Positions 42,886 through 51,492 of a stretch of 64,000 bases of DNA are shown one piece after another. How positions within the stretch are numbered: position 1 is the first letter of the stretch; each line of letters starts with the position of its first letter. This stretch comes from JACVRW01 sp963757815 (lineage in GTDB: Bacteria; Actinomycetota; Thermoleophilia; Solirubrobacterales; Thermoleophilaceae): NCBI GenBank assembly GCA_963757815.1, contig CAVWSN010000029.1, forward strand, positions 1-64,000. The letters run 5' to 3'. The notes below the pieces were generated by a model. The model was not told where the DNA came from. It did not search any database and saw only the letters and a program-made list of their open reading frames with translations. Both the position numbers and the translations under genes were made by a program.

Positions 42886-43947
42886 TCAGGCCGCGCTGCG
42901 GCGCCCCACCGGACGGAGCTCCGGCCAGGTCGACGGCGGGCCAGCCGGCCGCTCGATCTTGTGCGACTCGCCCTGGGGGAGATCCGCGAGCAGGGCTCGC
43001 AGGGGCGCGCCGCGGAGCTGCTCGGCCACGGTCCGGCGCGCGGTCTCGATCACCTCTTGGCGCCGCTCGGCGCTCATCCAGTTGCGGCCCATGACCGCAA
43101 GGTCCGCAGCACTCGGCTCGATCACGACGACCTCGGTGCCGAAGCGACGCACCTTGCGCTCCTCATGGGCGAGCCTGCGCCGGCCGGCCCCGTTGGTGAG
43201 CGCCGGGAGCAGGTCGAGCAAGCCGGCCGCCCTGTCCGGGCTCGTCAGCGGATTGAGGCAGATGACGACGTCGAGTCCACGGCCGGCGACCAGGTCGAGG
43301 TTGGAGACGGAGCAGACCCCGCCGTCCACATAGCGTCGCCCACCGATGCGGACCGGCCGGTAGAAGCCCGGGATGGCACAGGACGCGGCGACCGCCTCGG
43401 CGATGTCGGCCGGCGGCGAGTCGAGCCGCCCGAACGGGATGCGGCGGCCTGACTCGTAATCGCACGCGACCGCCCAGTAGTTCGGGTGATCGACCCATTC
43501 GTCCGGCACCGCCCGGCGAACAATCTCCTGGAGCGAATCGGTCGAGATGAAGCCCGCCGGTATCCACCCGGCGAGCATCTGAAGCGGGGTGTGACGCAGT
43601 GGGTTGCGGAGCGCCGTGAAGGCCATCCGGAGCGAGCCGGGTCCGATGGCCGGGAGGCCGCGATGGACCTTGAAGACGGCTCCGGCCGCGCGGTCGGCGT
43701 CCGCTGCCGGGCGGCCATCGGGCCCGGTGAGTCCGTCGAAGACCTCCCCGCGCGAGTGAGCGACCATGAACCAGGGCGGCACGCCGGCCGCGACCAGGGC
43801 GCCGATCATCGAGCCGGCCGAGGTCCCCACGATGTACTCCGCGCTGCCCGGGTCCCAGCGGGTCTCCCGAGCGAGGGCGTCGAGCCCTCCGGTGAGCCAG
43901 GCGCCGCCGAGCACTCCGCCCGCGCCCATCACGAGCCCCACCTTCAT
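42886..43947 (-). CDS. Patatin-like phospholipase / esterase
   Basis: Encodes 353 residues. The oxyanion hole is VMGAGGVLGGAWLTGG, the nucleophilic Ser lies in IVGTSAGSMIGALVAAG (GxSxG), and the catalytic Asp in RRYVDGGVCSVSNLDL (DGG). Bacterial patatins hydrolyse acyl chains from phospholipids or other esters. No signal peptide. The C-terminal 40 residues are Pro/Arg-rich. Substrate unknown. Confidence 0.92.
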   Translation of the reverse strand: MKVGLVMGAGGVLGGAWLTGGLDALARETRWDPGSAEYIVGTSAGSMIGALVAAGVPPWFMVAHSRGEVFDGLTGPDGRPAADADRAAGAVFKVHRGLPAIGPGSLRMAFTALRNPLRHTPLQMLAGWIPAGFISTDSLQEIVRRAVPDEWVDHPNYWAVACDYESGRRIPFGRLDSPPADIAEAVAASCAIPGFYRPVRIGGRRYVDGGVCSVSNLDLVAGRGLDVVICLNPLTSPDRAAGLLDLLPALTNGAGRRRLAHEERKVRRFGTEVVVIEPSAADLAVMGRNWMSAERRQEVIETARRTVAEQLRGAPLRALLADLPQGESHKIERPAGPPSTWPELRPVGRRSAA

Positions 43948-44019
43948 TGACGTCCGCTTTCCCGCAGCGCCGGGCCCGATAACCCGGGAGTCGGCCGAAC
44001 CATCGTGCCGAAAGGGTAG

Positions 44020-44091
44020 GAGCCGGACCGGCCGCGACGAGCCGGACCGGGCGCGCCGAGCCGGACCGGCGGCGCGGCCGAGCCCAACCGG
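44020..44091. repeat. Short direct repeats GAGCCGGACCGG in a 232-bp gene-free gap
   Basis: GAGCCGGACCGG occurs at 44020-44031, 44039-44050 and 44058-44069, with a degenerate copy GAGCCCAACCGG at 44080-44091. Starts are spaced 19, 19 and 22 nt apart. The gap 43948-44179 lies between the patatin gene and the next minus-strand gene. Nothing else was recognised in it apart from the hairpin at 44100. Confidence 0.85.
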
Positions 44092-44099
44092 CCCGCCTT

Positions 44100-44118
44100 G
44101 GTGTCGCCGGACGACACC
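44100..44118 (-). terminator. Hairpin GGTGTCG-ccgga-CGACACC
   Basis: A perfect 7-bp stem with a 5-nt loop, located about 60 nt past the stop of the 44180-45328 gene on the minus strand. It may terminate that transcript. No T-tract is seen. Confidence 0.5.
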
Positions 44119-44179
44119 GAGCCGGGTTCGTAGCGGACGCCGGCGCCCCCGGCCGCGGACGGCGGCCGCGCGGCTCAGT

Positions 44180-45328
44180 TCAGGACTCGTCGCTCGTTGG
44201 ATCGTGGTACGCCTCCTTGCGCCAGGGCGGCTCGATGTGCTCGTCGAGCCGGCGGTAGCGGCGTCGGTCGTGTGTCTCGAGCGGGATCAGGCGCAGGCCC
44301 TCGCCGGTCGAGGTGCGCTCCCGCAGTTCGGGTCCCGGGTAGACGGGCCGCAGCCGACCGTGCTCCTCACGCATCGGGATGTGGCCGGCATGGCTCCCGC
44401 GCGACACCCGCGTCCAGCCCGTGCGGGGCATCCAGCGGTTGTGGCAGCGCGCCGACTTGCAGCCTTGGTAGTGACCGTGCGAGCTCGCCCGGGCCCAAGC
44501 GCTCCCGTCCGGATCGAGGCGCACCTGGTAGCTCTCCCAGTCGTCCCGGTGGAACCCGAACCAATCGCTCGACCCGGTCACGAGCTTCTTGATTCGGGGG
44601 AGGAGCCAGCTCGCCTCCCAGGCCTTGTCGGCGCCGGCGAACGTCGTGTTCGAGTCGGGGTAGTAGAGCCAGTACTGGATGTACGTGCGCTCGCCGCGCC
44701 GCAAGACGCGCGTGTAGACGGTGGCCCGCGCGCCGCCGGCGCCGCCATGAACGTCGAGGTCCGGGTCGTCGTCTGCGCTCGCGCACTCCGGCCGCCGGCA
44801 TCGGCGCCAGTCGACCGGCAGCCGGCGCTCTCCGCGCTCGTAGACGAGATTGGGCGCCTGCTCGCGGACGAGCGCCGCGACGCCCGGGCCGTAGGCCTCG
44901 GCGAGGGCGCGCTGTCCGTCGTCGCAGCCGCCGCGGGCCGCGCACACGAAGCGGTGAGCGAGGAAGCCGCCGAACGAGCGGCCGTCGATCGGGGGACCGA
45001 TGGCGGCGAGCGCGCCGAGCGCAAGCGAGCAGACCAGAACGAGCCCGACCCACTCGATCGAAGCCTGCCCGAGCTCCGCATCGCGATCCGCGGCGTCGCC
45101 GCGCCAGCGCGTGCCCGGGCGATCGCCGCGCCGGCCTCGGCGCCGTCGCGTCAGGACCGGGCCCGCCGCGAGCGCCGCCCCAAGGGTCCAGGCGAGCGCC
45201 ACCGCCGGGCGGCCGGCGTGCAGGACGTCGCGCGCGAGGAAGCCGAGGCCGCCGCCGCCGATCAGCGCGAGCCAGACCGCCGTGGCCCACGACTGGACCC
45301 GGGCGAGTGCAGAGTCAACCTCGTCCAC
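44180..45328 (-). CDS. Membrane/pilin-like protein with Vps62-like domain
   Basis: Encodes 382 residues from a GTG directly after the previous stop. A first hydrophobic pair (TAVWLALIGGGGLGFLARDV; AWTLGAALAAGPVL) is followed by GQASIEWVGLVLVCSLALGA, which looks like the N-terminal helix of TadE/Flp-type pseudopilins. Then comes a Cys-containing segment (RFVCAARGGC). The C-terminal part (TVYTRVLRRGERTYIQYWLY, HRDDWESYQVRLDPDGS, HGHYQGCKSARC) resembles the Vps62/DUF946 fold of uncertain function. Probably exported or membrane-anchored. Confidence 0.6.
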   Translation of the reverse strand: MDEVDSALARVQSWATAVWLALIGGGGLGFLARDVLHAGRPAVALAWTLGAALAAGPVLTRRRRGRRGDRPGTRWRGDAADRDAELGQASIEWVGLVLVCSLALGALAAIGPPIDGRSFGGFLAHRFVCAARGGCDDGQRALAEAYGPGVAALVREQAPNLVYERGERRLPVDWRRCRRPECASADDDPDLDVHGGAGGARATVYTRVLRRGERTYIQYWLYYPDSNTTFAGADKAWEASWLLPRIKKLVTGSSDWFGFHRDDWESYQVRLDPDGSAWARASSHGHYQGCKSARCHNRWMPRTGWTRVSRGSHAGHIPMREEHGRLRPVYPGPELRERTSTGEGLRLIPLETHDRRRYRRLDEHIEPPWRKEAYHDPTSDES

Positions 45329-45886
45329 CTACTCCTCCGTGAGGAACCCGTAGGGGTTCAGGCAGCCGTTCGCGATGTCGACCGCTTCTGCAAGCGGCAT
45401 CACCTGATTCGGCGCGCGCGGGTGCTCGAGCTCGTAGCGGAAGCGGCGGTAGCCGATGCAGACGATCCACGCGCGCTTTACGAGCGTCACGCCCACGGCT
45501 CGCAGCCGGCGGAGCGCGTCGATGGCCCTGGCCCGCGTGACGGGGGCGGGCGCCCGCGTGATCGGGGGAGGCGCCCGCGTGATCGGAGGAGGCGCCCCCG
45601 ACCGAGCCGGCGACGCCACCCCCGGCCGGCCGGGGGCCACGGCCCCGGCCGGCGCGCCCGCGCACGCTCCGCCAGCCGCACACGCGGCCCCGCCAGGCGC
45701 GCCCGCGCACGCTCCCCTCGCCGCACAGGCGATCCGGTTGGCCACCATCTCCCCCACGCCCCGGTCGCCTCCCCACGGCGCACGGAACGCGGCGAGCGCG
45801 CCCAGCGCGACCGTCACGAGCAGCACGGTGCCGACCCATTCGGGCGCCGCCTGCCCGGCTTCCCCCGCCACGATCCGCGATCGCAT
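45329..45886 (-). CDS. Small pilin-like protein, paralogous N-terminus
   Basis: Encodes 185 residues. The start MRSRIVAGEAGQAAPEWVGT runs into VLLVTVALGALAAF, matching the pilin-like helix of the next gene, and ANRIACAARGAC matches its Cys motif. The middle is low complexity, rich in Ala/Gly/Pro, and includes the repeat APPPITR/APAPVTR. The C-terminus (RAIDALRRLRAVGVTLVKRA, YRRFRYELEHPRAP) is basic and alpha-helical. Ends immediately before the GTG of the partner gene, so the two are coupled. Function unknown; secretion or surface assembly is inferred. Confidence 0.65.
   Translation of the reverse strand: MRSRIVAGEAGQAAPEWVGTVLLVTVALGALAAFRAPWGGDRGVGEMVANRIACAARGACAGAPGGAACAAGGACAGAPAGAVAPGRPGVASPARSGAPPPITRAPPPITRAPAPVTRARAIDALRRLRAVGVTLVKRAWIVCIGYRRFRYELEHPRAPNQVMPLAEAVDIANGCLNPYGFLTEE
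45531..45600. repeat. About three copies of a 20-21-nt in-gene repeat
   Basis: The + strand unit gcgcccgcgtgatcgg(g/a)gga is repeated, with a shorter, diverged copy at the left. It encodes the repeated peptide APPPITR in the minus-strand pilin-like gene. Because the unit is 20-21 nt, copies are mostly codon-length and preserve the frame. Confidence 0.8.
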
Positions 45887-45922
45887 GGCTCGCGACCGTA
45901 CGGGCGTGCGGCGAACGGGTGG

Positions 45923-46000
45923 GTCACGTGTGTGACAACTCAGAACTCAATTAGTCCTTAACCCGAACTTAATGACCGCCGTCGCGCCGATTATTAGTCC
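45923..46000. promoter_or_regulatory. Operator-like repeats upstream of ROK regulator
   Basis: An AT-richer stretch in the divergent gap (45887-46041) contains GTCAC-gtgt-GTGAC (45923-45936), two copies of ATTAGTCC (45950-45957 and 45993-46000, 43 bp apart), and CTTAAcccgaaCTTAA (45957-45972). Repeats spaced near four helical turns suit a regulator that loops DNA. ROK-family repressors commonly bind their own promoter. Confidence 0.5.
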
Positions 46001-46041
46001 GAGCCTTGACACAACTAAGGCGGCCTGAGAGGGTCCGCCCC

Positions 46042-47247
46042 GTGGCCTCTGGCACCGGCTCGCTGAGCTCGCTGCGCCAGCTCAACCGGCTTAGAATCGT
46101 GGACTTCCTGCGCCTCAACGGCACCGCAAGCAGGGCGGAGCTATCCCGTCGAACGGGTCTCTCGCGCTCAACCGTGTCCACGCTCGTAACAGACCTTCAG
46201 CGCCGCGGGATAGTCGTGGAGCAGCCCGGCCAGTTCGCCGGCGAGGGCCAGCCGGGGCGCCCGGCGGCGCTGCTCCAGCTCGACCCGTCCGCGGGAGCCG
46301 CGATCGGAGTCGACTTCGACCACGACCTCGTGCGCGTCGCTGTGTCCGACCTGTCCCGCATCGTCCTCGCCGAGGCGACGGTGCGCTTCGACGTCGACCA
46401 CGACGCTGTCGGCGCGCTCGATCTCGCGGGCGACCTGGTCGACCAGCTGCTGGCCGAGGTCGGCATCGGGCGCGACCGTGCGATCGGCACCGGCATGGCG
46501 CTCGCCGGCCCCATCGACCACAAGCGCGCTGCCCTGCACAAGTCGACCGTGCTGCCCGGCTGGGTCGACATCGACGCCGGGGTGGAGCTCGAGCGGCGCG
46601 TGGGCACGACGGTGTACGTCGACAACGACGCAAACCTCGGCGCGCTCGCCGAGGTCACCCTCGGCGCCGGCCGCAACGCGCGCTTCGCCGCCTACATCCA
46701 GATCGGGTCCGGCGTCGGGGCCGGAATGGTCGTGGACGGGCGCCCGTACCGGGGTGCGCGCGGCACCGCCGGCGAGATCGGACACGTCGTCGTGGATCCC
46801 CAGGGCCCCCTGTGCCGCTGCGGCAACCGGGGCTGCCTGGAGACGGTCGCTTCGACGGGAGCGCTCGTGGGGCTCATCAACGCGAGCCGCGGCAGGCACC
46901 TGACGGTGCAGGAGATGATCGAGGAGGCGCTGAACGGCGACGCGGGCTGCCGGCGGGCGATCACCGACGCCGGGCAGGTCGTGGGACGAGTGGTGGCGGG
47001 GCTGGTCAACCTGTTCAGCCCCGAGATGGTCGTCATCGGTGGCGACCTGGGAGAAGCCGGCGAGCTCCTGCTCGAGCCGCTGCGGGAGGCCGTCAAGCGT
47101 GACGCGCTTCCGGAGGCGGCGACGGGTTTGGAGATCGTTGCGGGAGAGCTGGGCGAGCGAGCCAACCTGCTTGGTGCGCTCGCGCTGGTGCTCATGCAGT
47201 CGGAGCACGAAGTGGCCGCGCGTGTGGCGGGAGGCGCGGTGGCATGA
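46042..47247 (+). CDS. ROK family transcriptional regulator (XylR/NagC-like)
   Basis: About 401 residues from the GTG at 46042, preceded by GAGAGGG; a TTG at 46006 would add 12 residues. The N-terminal winged helix-turn-helix is ASRAELSRRTGLSRSTVSTL followed by VTDLQRRGIVVEQ. The ROK sugar-binding domain has DNDANLGALAEVTLGAGRNA, GTAGEIGHVVVDPQGPLC and the zinc cluster CRCGNRGCLETVAS. It likely senses the sugar transported by the ABC system downstream, whose first gene overlaps its stop. Confidence 0.93.
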   Translation: MASGTGSLSSLRQLNRLRIVDFLRLNGTASRAELSRRTGLSRSTVSTLVTDLQRRGIVVEQPGQFAGEGQPGRPAALLQLDPSAGAAIGVDFDHDLVRVAVSDLSRIVLAEATVRFDVDHDAVGALDLAGDLVDQLLAEVGIGRDRAIGTGMALAGPIDHKRAALHKSTVLPGWVDIDAGVELERRVGTTVYVDNDANLGALAEVTLGAGRNARFAAYIQIGSGVGAGMVVDGRPYRGARGTAGEIGHVVVDPQGPLCRCGNRGCLETVASTGALVGLINASRGRHLTVQEMIEEALNGDAGCRRAITDAGQVVGRVVAGLVNLFSPEMVVIGGDLGEAGELLLEPLREAVKRDALPEAATGLEIVAGELGERANLLGALALVLMQSEHEVAARVAGGAVA

Positions 47248-48405
47248 AAGCGAGAGGGCACAGAGCCCTGCAAGGAGGAGAGGCACGTGTACAGGAGAAG
47301 AGGAGCACGCTCTGGGCGCTGGCTGCGGCCGGCGTCCTCGCGATGAGTGGTCTCGCCGCCTGCGGCGACGACGATGACGACGGCGGAGGCGGCGGAGGCG
47401 GCGGCGGCGGCGGCGGCGGTGACGGCGGGCGGGTCGGCGTCCTCCTGCCGGACACGAAGTCGTCGACGCGCTGGGAGACGGTCGACCGGCCGTCGCTCGA
47501 CGAAGCCCTCAAGGAAGGTGGCGTCGAGGCCGACATCCAGAACGCCGAGGGCAACAAGAACACCCAGCAGCAGCAGGCCGAGCAGATGATCACCAACGGC
47601 GCCAACGTGCTGCTGCTGGTGAACCTCGACTCCGGCTCGGGCGCCGCGATTGCCGCAAACGCCCAGTCGCAGGGCGTCAAGGTGATCGACTACGACCGCC
47701 TCACGCTCGATACCGACGCCACCGACTACTACGTGTCGTTCGACAACGAGCGGGTCGGAGAGCTGCAGGGCCAGGGCCTCGTGGACTGCATCGGCGACAA
47801 GCAGGGTGCCCGCATCGCGGTCCTGAACGGTTCGCCGACCGATAACAACGCGACGCTGTTCAAGAACGGCTACGACTCGGTCATCAACAAGAAGTTCGAC
47901 TCGGGCGATTGGACCGAGGTGGACGATCAGTCCGTGCCCGACTGGGACAACCAGCAGGCACTGACGATCTTCGAGCAGATCCTGCAGAAGGCCGACAACA
48001 AGGTCGACGGAGTGCTGGCCGCCAACGACGGCCTCGGCAACGCCGCGATCTCGGCCCTGAAGCAGCGCAAGCTGCCGCAGATCCCGGTCACCGGCCAGGA
48101 CGCGACCCTGGAGGGCCTCCAGAACATCGTCAACGGCGATCAGTGCATGACCGTCTACAAGGCGATCCAGAAGGAGGCCGACGCTGCCGCGGAGCTCGCG
48201 ATCGCGCTGGCCAAGGGCGAGGAGGTGTCCGCCGAGACCGACGCCGATCGACAACGGCACCGAGGAGGTTCCGAGCGTCCTGCTCGAGCCGGTGCCGGTG
48301 ACGAAGGACAACGTCTCGGAGTACTTCGGGAACCCCGACTACCCGACCAAGGAGGACATCTGCGCCGGGAAGGTCGCGGCCAACTGCGAGAAGCTCGGCC
48401 TCTGA
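47244..48405 (+). CDS. Sugar ABC transporter substrate-binding lipoprotein, one frame break
   Basis: A lipobox (MSGLAAC) follows a hydrophobic signal and is followed by runs of Asp and Gly. The periplasmic-binding-protein domain begins RVGVLLPDTKSSTRWETVDR and continues with NGANVLLLVNLDSGSGAAIA and AVLNGSPTDNNATLFKNGYD, typical of xylose/ribose-type (XylF) binders. One extra base near 48240-48248 breaks the frame; dropping it restores PIDNGTEEVPSVLLEPVPVT and an end at 48403-48405. The start may lie later: a strong AAGGAGGAG (47272-47280) precedes a GTG at 47288 that is out of frame. Confidence 0.88.
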
Positions 48406-48501
48406 CCTGACAAACCGCGTCGTGGCCGGCCCCGGAGCGCTCCGTGCGCTCCGGGGCCGGGCGGCGTAGAGTCCGCGGCAATCCGACGGGGAGAGAGCTG
48501 A

Positions 48502-49281
48502 ATGAGCGACACACCGCTGCTCGAGCTGCGCGGGGTGAGCAAGCACTTCGGTGCCGTCATCGCGCTGCACGAGGTCGACTTCCAGGTCTATCCAGGGTGC
48601 GTCACGGCCCTGGTCGGTGACAACGGCGCCGGCAAGTCAACGCTCATCAAGTGCGTGGCCGGCATCTACCGCATCGACGGTGGAGAGATCGTCTACGACG
48701 GCAAGCCCGTGCATATCACGCACCCGCGCGAGGCATCGGCCCTCGGAATCGAGGTGGTGTACCAGGACCTCGCGCTCGCCGACAACCTCGACGTCGTCCA
48801 GAACATGTTCCTGGGCCGCGAGGAGCTGGAGCCGCTGCACACGCTCGACGAGACCAAGATGGAGGCGCGCTCGCTCGACACCCTGAAGAGCCTCTCGGTC
48901 ACGACGATCCGCAGCGTGCGCCAGACCGTCGCCGGGCTGTCGGGAGGACAGCGCCAGTCGGTTGCGGTGGCCAAGGCCGTGATGTGGAACTCGCGCCTCG
49001 TGATCCTCGACGAGCCGACCGCCGCGCTCGGCGTCGCTCAGACCCGGCAGGTGCTCGACCTCGTCAAGCGACTCGCCGAGCAGGGCCTGGGCGTGGTCAT
49101 GATCTCCCACAACCTGCACGACATCTTCGAGGTGGCGGACAACATCACCGTCCTGCGGCTGGGGCAGAACGTCGCCGAGTTCAAGCGCACGGAGACGACC
49201 GAGCAGGAGGTCGTGCAAGCAATCACCGCCGGCAAGCTCACCAAGGTGCCCGGCATCGTCGACGAGGAGGCCGTGGCGTGA
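48502..49281 (+). CDS. Sugar ABC transporter ATP-binding protein
   Basis: Encodes 259 residues with a single ATPase domain. Walker A is ALVGDNGAGKSTLIKCVAG, the signature GLSGGQRQSVAVAKAVMW, Walker B LVILDEPTAALGVAQ and the switch VVMISHNLHD. RbsA/XylG enzymes are usually double-domain; this is the short single-domain form (FrcA-like). Energises uptake through the neighbouring permease. The permease GTG overlaps its stop. Confidence 0.94.
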   Translation: MSDTPLLELRGVSKHFGAVIALHEVDFQVYPGCVTALVGDNGAGKSTLIKCVAGIYRIDGGEIVYDGKPVHITHPREASALGIEVVYQDLALADNLDVVQNMFLGREELEPLHTLDETKMEARSLDTLKSLSVTTIRSVRQTVAGLSGGQRQSVAVAKAVMWNSRLVILDEPTAALGVAQTRQVLDLVKRLAEQGLGVVMISHNLHDIFEVADNITVLRLGQNVAEFKRTETTEQEVVQAITAGKLTKVPGIVDEEAVA

Positions 49282-50503
49282 GCACCGCCGCCCCTCCCGC
49301 TCCCTCCGGCGGCCGCCGGGCTGGGCGACGCCGTACGTGACTGGTGGACCGACGTCCGCGAGGGCCAGCTCGGCTCGCTGCCGATCATCCTCGGCCTGCT
49401 CATCATCGCCGATCGTCTTCCAGACGCAGAACGACCGCTTCCTCACCGCCGGCAACTTCGTCAACCTGATCGTCCAGTCGGCGGCCTACACGACGATCGC
49501 GATGGGCATCGTGTTCGTGCTGCTGCTGGGCGAGATCGACCTGTCGGTCGGCTACGTCTCGGGCGTGGCGGGCGTGATCGCCGCCGTGCTGCTGATCCCG
49601 GACGGCAACGAGGTCGCGCACCCGGTCGCGGTCGGCGCTCGCGCTCGGCTGTCGGGCATCGCGATCGGCACCTTCCACGGCCTGATCATCACGAAGATCG
49701 GCATCCCGTCGTTCGTGGTCACGCTGGCGGGGCTGATCGCCTGGAACGGCGTGGTGCTGCTGTTGATAGGCGCGCGCGGCACCGTCGTGCTCCAGGACGA
49801 CTTCCTGATCGGCCTGGCCAACGACTTCCTGCCGGACACCACCTCGTGGATCCTGTGGCTCGTCGCGGTCCTGATCTTCGCCGGCATCCAGCTCAACGAG
49901 CTGCGCGTGCGCCGCAAGGCGAACCTCGAGCACGATCCGATCTCGCTGATCGTCCTGCGCATCGGCTTCCTCGCGATCGCGCTCGGGGTCGTGGTGTGGG
50001 TGGCGAACGAGGACCGCGGGATCCCCTACGTCTTCCTGCTGGTCGGGTTCTTCCTGCTGTTCTGGGGCTTCGTCCTCGGCCGCACCCGTTTCGGGCGCTA
50101 TGTGTACGCCGTGGGAGGCAGCGCCGAGGCCGCGCGCAGAGCGGGCATCAACGTCGACCGCATCAAGATCATGTGCTTCGCGATCTGCTCGTTCATGGCT
50201 GCGGTCGGCGGCCTGATCCTCGCCTCGCGGCTGCGCTCGGTGGACACCAACGCGGGCGGCGGCGAGATCCTCCTCTACTCGATCGCCGCCGCCGTGATCG
50301 GCGGCACCTCGCTGTTCGGCGGCATCGGCCACATCAGGAGCGCGCTCCTCGGGGCGCTCGTGATCGCCTCGATCGACAACGGGCTGGGCCTGCTCGGGCT
50401 GGGCTCGGGCGAGAAGTTCGTGATCACCGGCGGCGTGCTGCTGCTGGCCGTCACGGTCGACTCGCTGTCGCGGAGGAGGCAGGCCCAAACCGGAAGAGCC
50501 TGA
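49278..50503 (+). CDS. Sugar ABC transporter permease, two frame breaks
   Basis: The GTG at 49278 overlaps the ATPase stop (GTGA). The N-terminus needs two one-base corrections: near 49309-49320 and near 49408-49411. With them the start reads LGDAVRDWWTDVREGQLGSL, PIILGLLIIA and then IVFQTQNDRFLTAGNFVNLI. The rest has the BPD_transp_2 pattern LLGEIDLSVGYVSGVAGVIA, GTFHGLIITKIGIPSFVVTL and GGTSLFGGIGHIRSALLGAL. The span is 1,226 nt, 408 codons plus two, about 407 residues. A short odd stretch (GARARLSG) around 49640-49665 may hide a compensated pair of errors. Confidence 0.88.
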
Positions 50504-51465
50504 CGCTGAAACTCGCGCTCCTCTCCACCGCGGGGATCAACGCGAAGCTGGTCGCCGGCGCGCGCCTCGTCGACGAGGTCGAGCTGGTGGCGATCGGGTC
50601 GCGCGACCGGGCGCGCGCCGAGGCGCAGGCGGCGGAGCTCGGCATCGAGCGGGCGCTCGGCTCGTACGAGGAGGTGCTCGCGGATCCCGACGTCGAAGCC
50701 GTCTACATTCCGCTGCCGAACTCGCTTCACGTCGAGTGGTCGATCAGGGCGCTCGAGGCGGGCAAGCACGTGCTGTGCGAGAAGCCGATGTCGCGCCGGC
50801 CCGAGGAAGTCGAGCGGGCTTTCGACGCCGCCGAGCGCGCGGGGCGGGTGCTCGCCGAGGGCTTCATGTGGCGCCACCACCCGCAGGCGCGCCGGCTCGT
50901 CGACCTGCTCCCTCGGGTCGGGGAGCTGAGGCTCGTCCGCGCCGCGTTCTCGTTCCCGCTGGCCGATCCGGCCGACGTGCGCCTGTCGCGCGAGCTGGAG
51001 GGCGGAGCGCTGATGGACGTGGGCTGCTACTGCGTCAGCGGCTCGCGCCTGGTGGCCGGGGAGCCGATCGAGGTGAGCGGCACGCTGATCGTGGGGGGCG
51101 ACGACGTGGACACGCGCTTCACCGCGACGCTCCGCTTTCCGGGCGCCGTCCTCGCCCACTTCGACTGTGCGCTCGACCTCGCGGTCCGCGACGAGCTCGA
51201 GGTGGTGGGCTCCGAGGGGTCGCTGTTCCTCGACGATCCCTGGCACTCGCGCGTGCCGGTGATCGAGGTGCGCGGCCCCGACGGCACGGTCGAGCGCATG
51301 GAGGCGGAGTCCGAGGATCCCTACGCCTGCGAGCTCCGCGACCTGGCGGCCGCCGTGGCCGGCGAGCGGCCCCCGCTCCTGGGCCGCGACGACGCGCTCG
51401 GACAGGCCCGCACGATCGCAGCGCTGTACGAGAGCGCGGCAAGCGGACGCGCGGTGGCTTTGTAG
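50500..51465 (+). CDS. Gfo/Idh/MocA family oxidoreductase
   Basis: About 321 residues. No ATG, GTG or TTG lies between the permease end and the conserved core; the likely start is CTG at 50500 (overlapping the permease TGA) or CTG at 50506. The dinucleotide fold starts LALLSTAGINAKLVAGARLV. The family motif is LEAGKHVLCEKPM, and the catalytic region GGALMDVGCYCVSGSRLVAG. It would oxidise a sugar or its derivative delivered by the transporter, with NAD(P). Last gene of the ROK/ABC operon. Confidence 0.88.
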   Translation: MTLKLALLSTAGINAKLVAGARLVDEVELVAIGSRDRARAEAQAAELGIERALGSYEEVLADPDVEAVYIPLPNSLHVEWSIRALEAGKHVLCEKPMSRRPEEVERAFDAAERAGRVLAEGFMWRHHPQARRLVDLLPRVGELRLVRAAFSFPLADPADVRLSRELEGGALMDVGCYCVSGSRLVAGEPIEVSGTLIVGGDDVDTRFTATLRFPGAVLAHFDCALDLAVRDELEVVGSEGSLFLDDPWHSRVPVIEVRGPDGTVERMEAESEDPYACELRDLAAAVAGERPPLLGRDDALGQARTIAALYESAASGRAVAL

Positions 51466-51492
51466 CGGCGGCGCGTAGCCTTGCCGTCTGAA

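Noticed and set aside
46006..46011. TTGACA as a -35 promoter box before the ROK gene
   Set aside because: It coincides with a possible TTG start and has no -10 hexamer at the right distance, so it is left unassigned.
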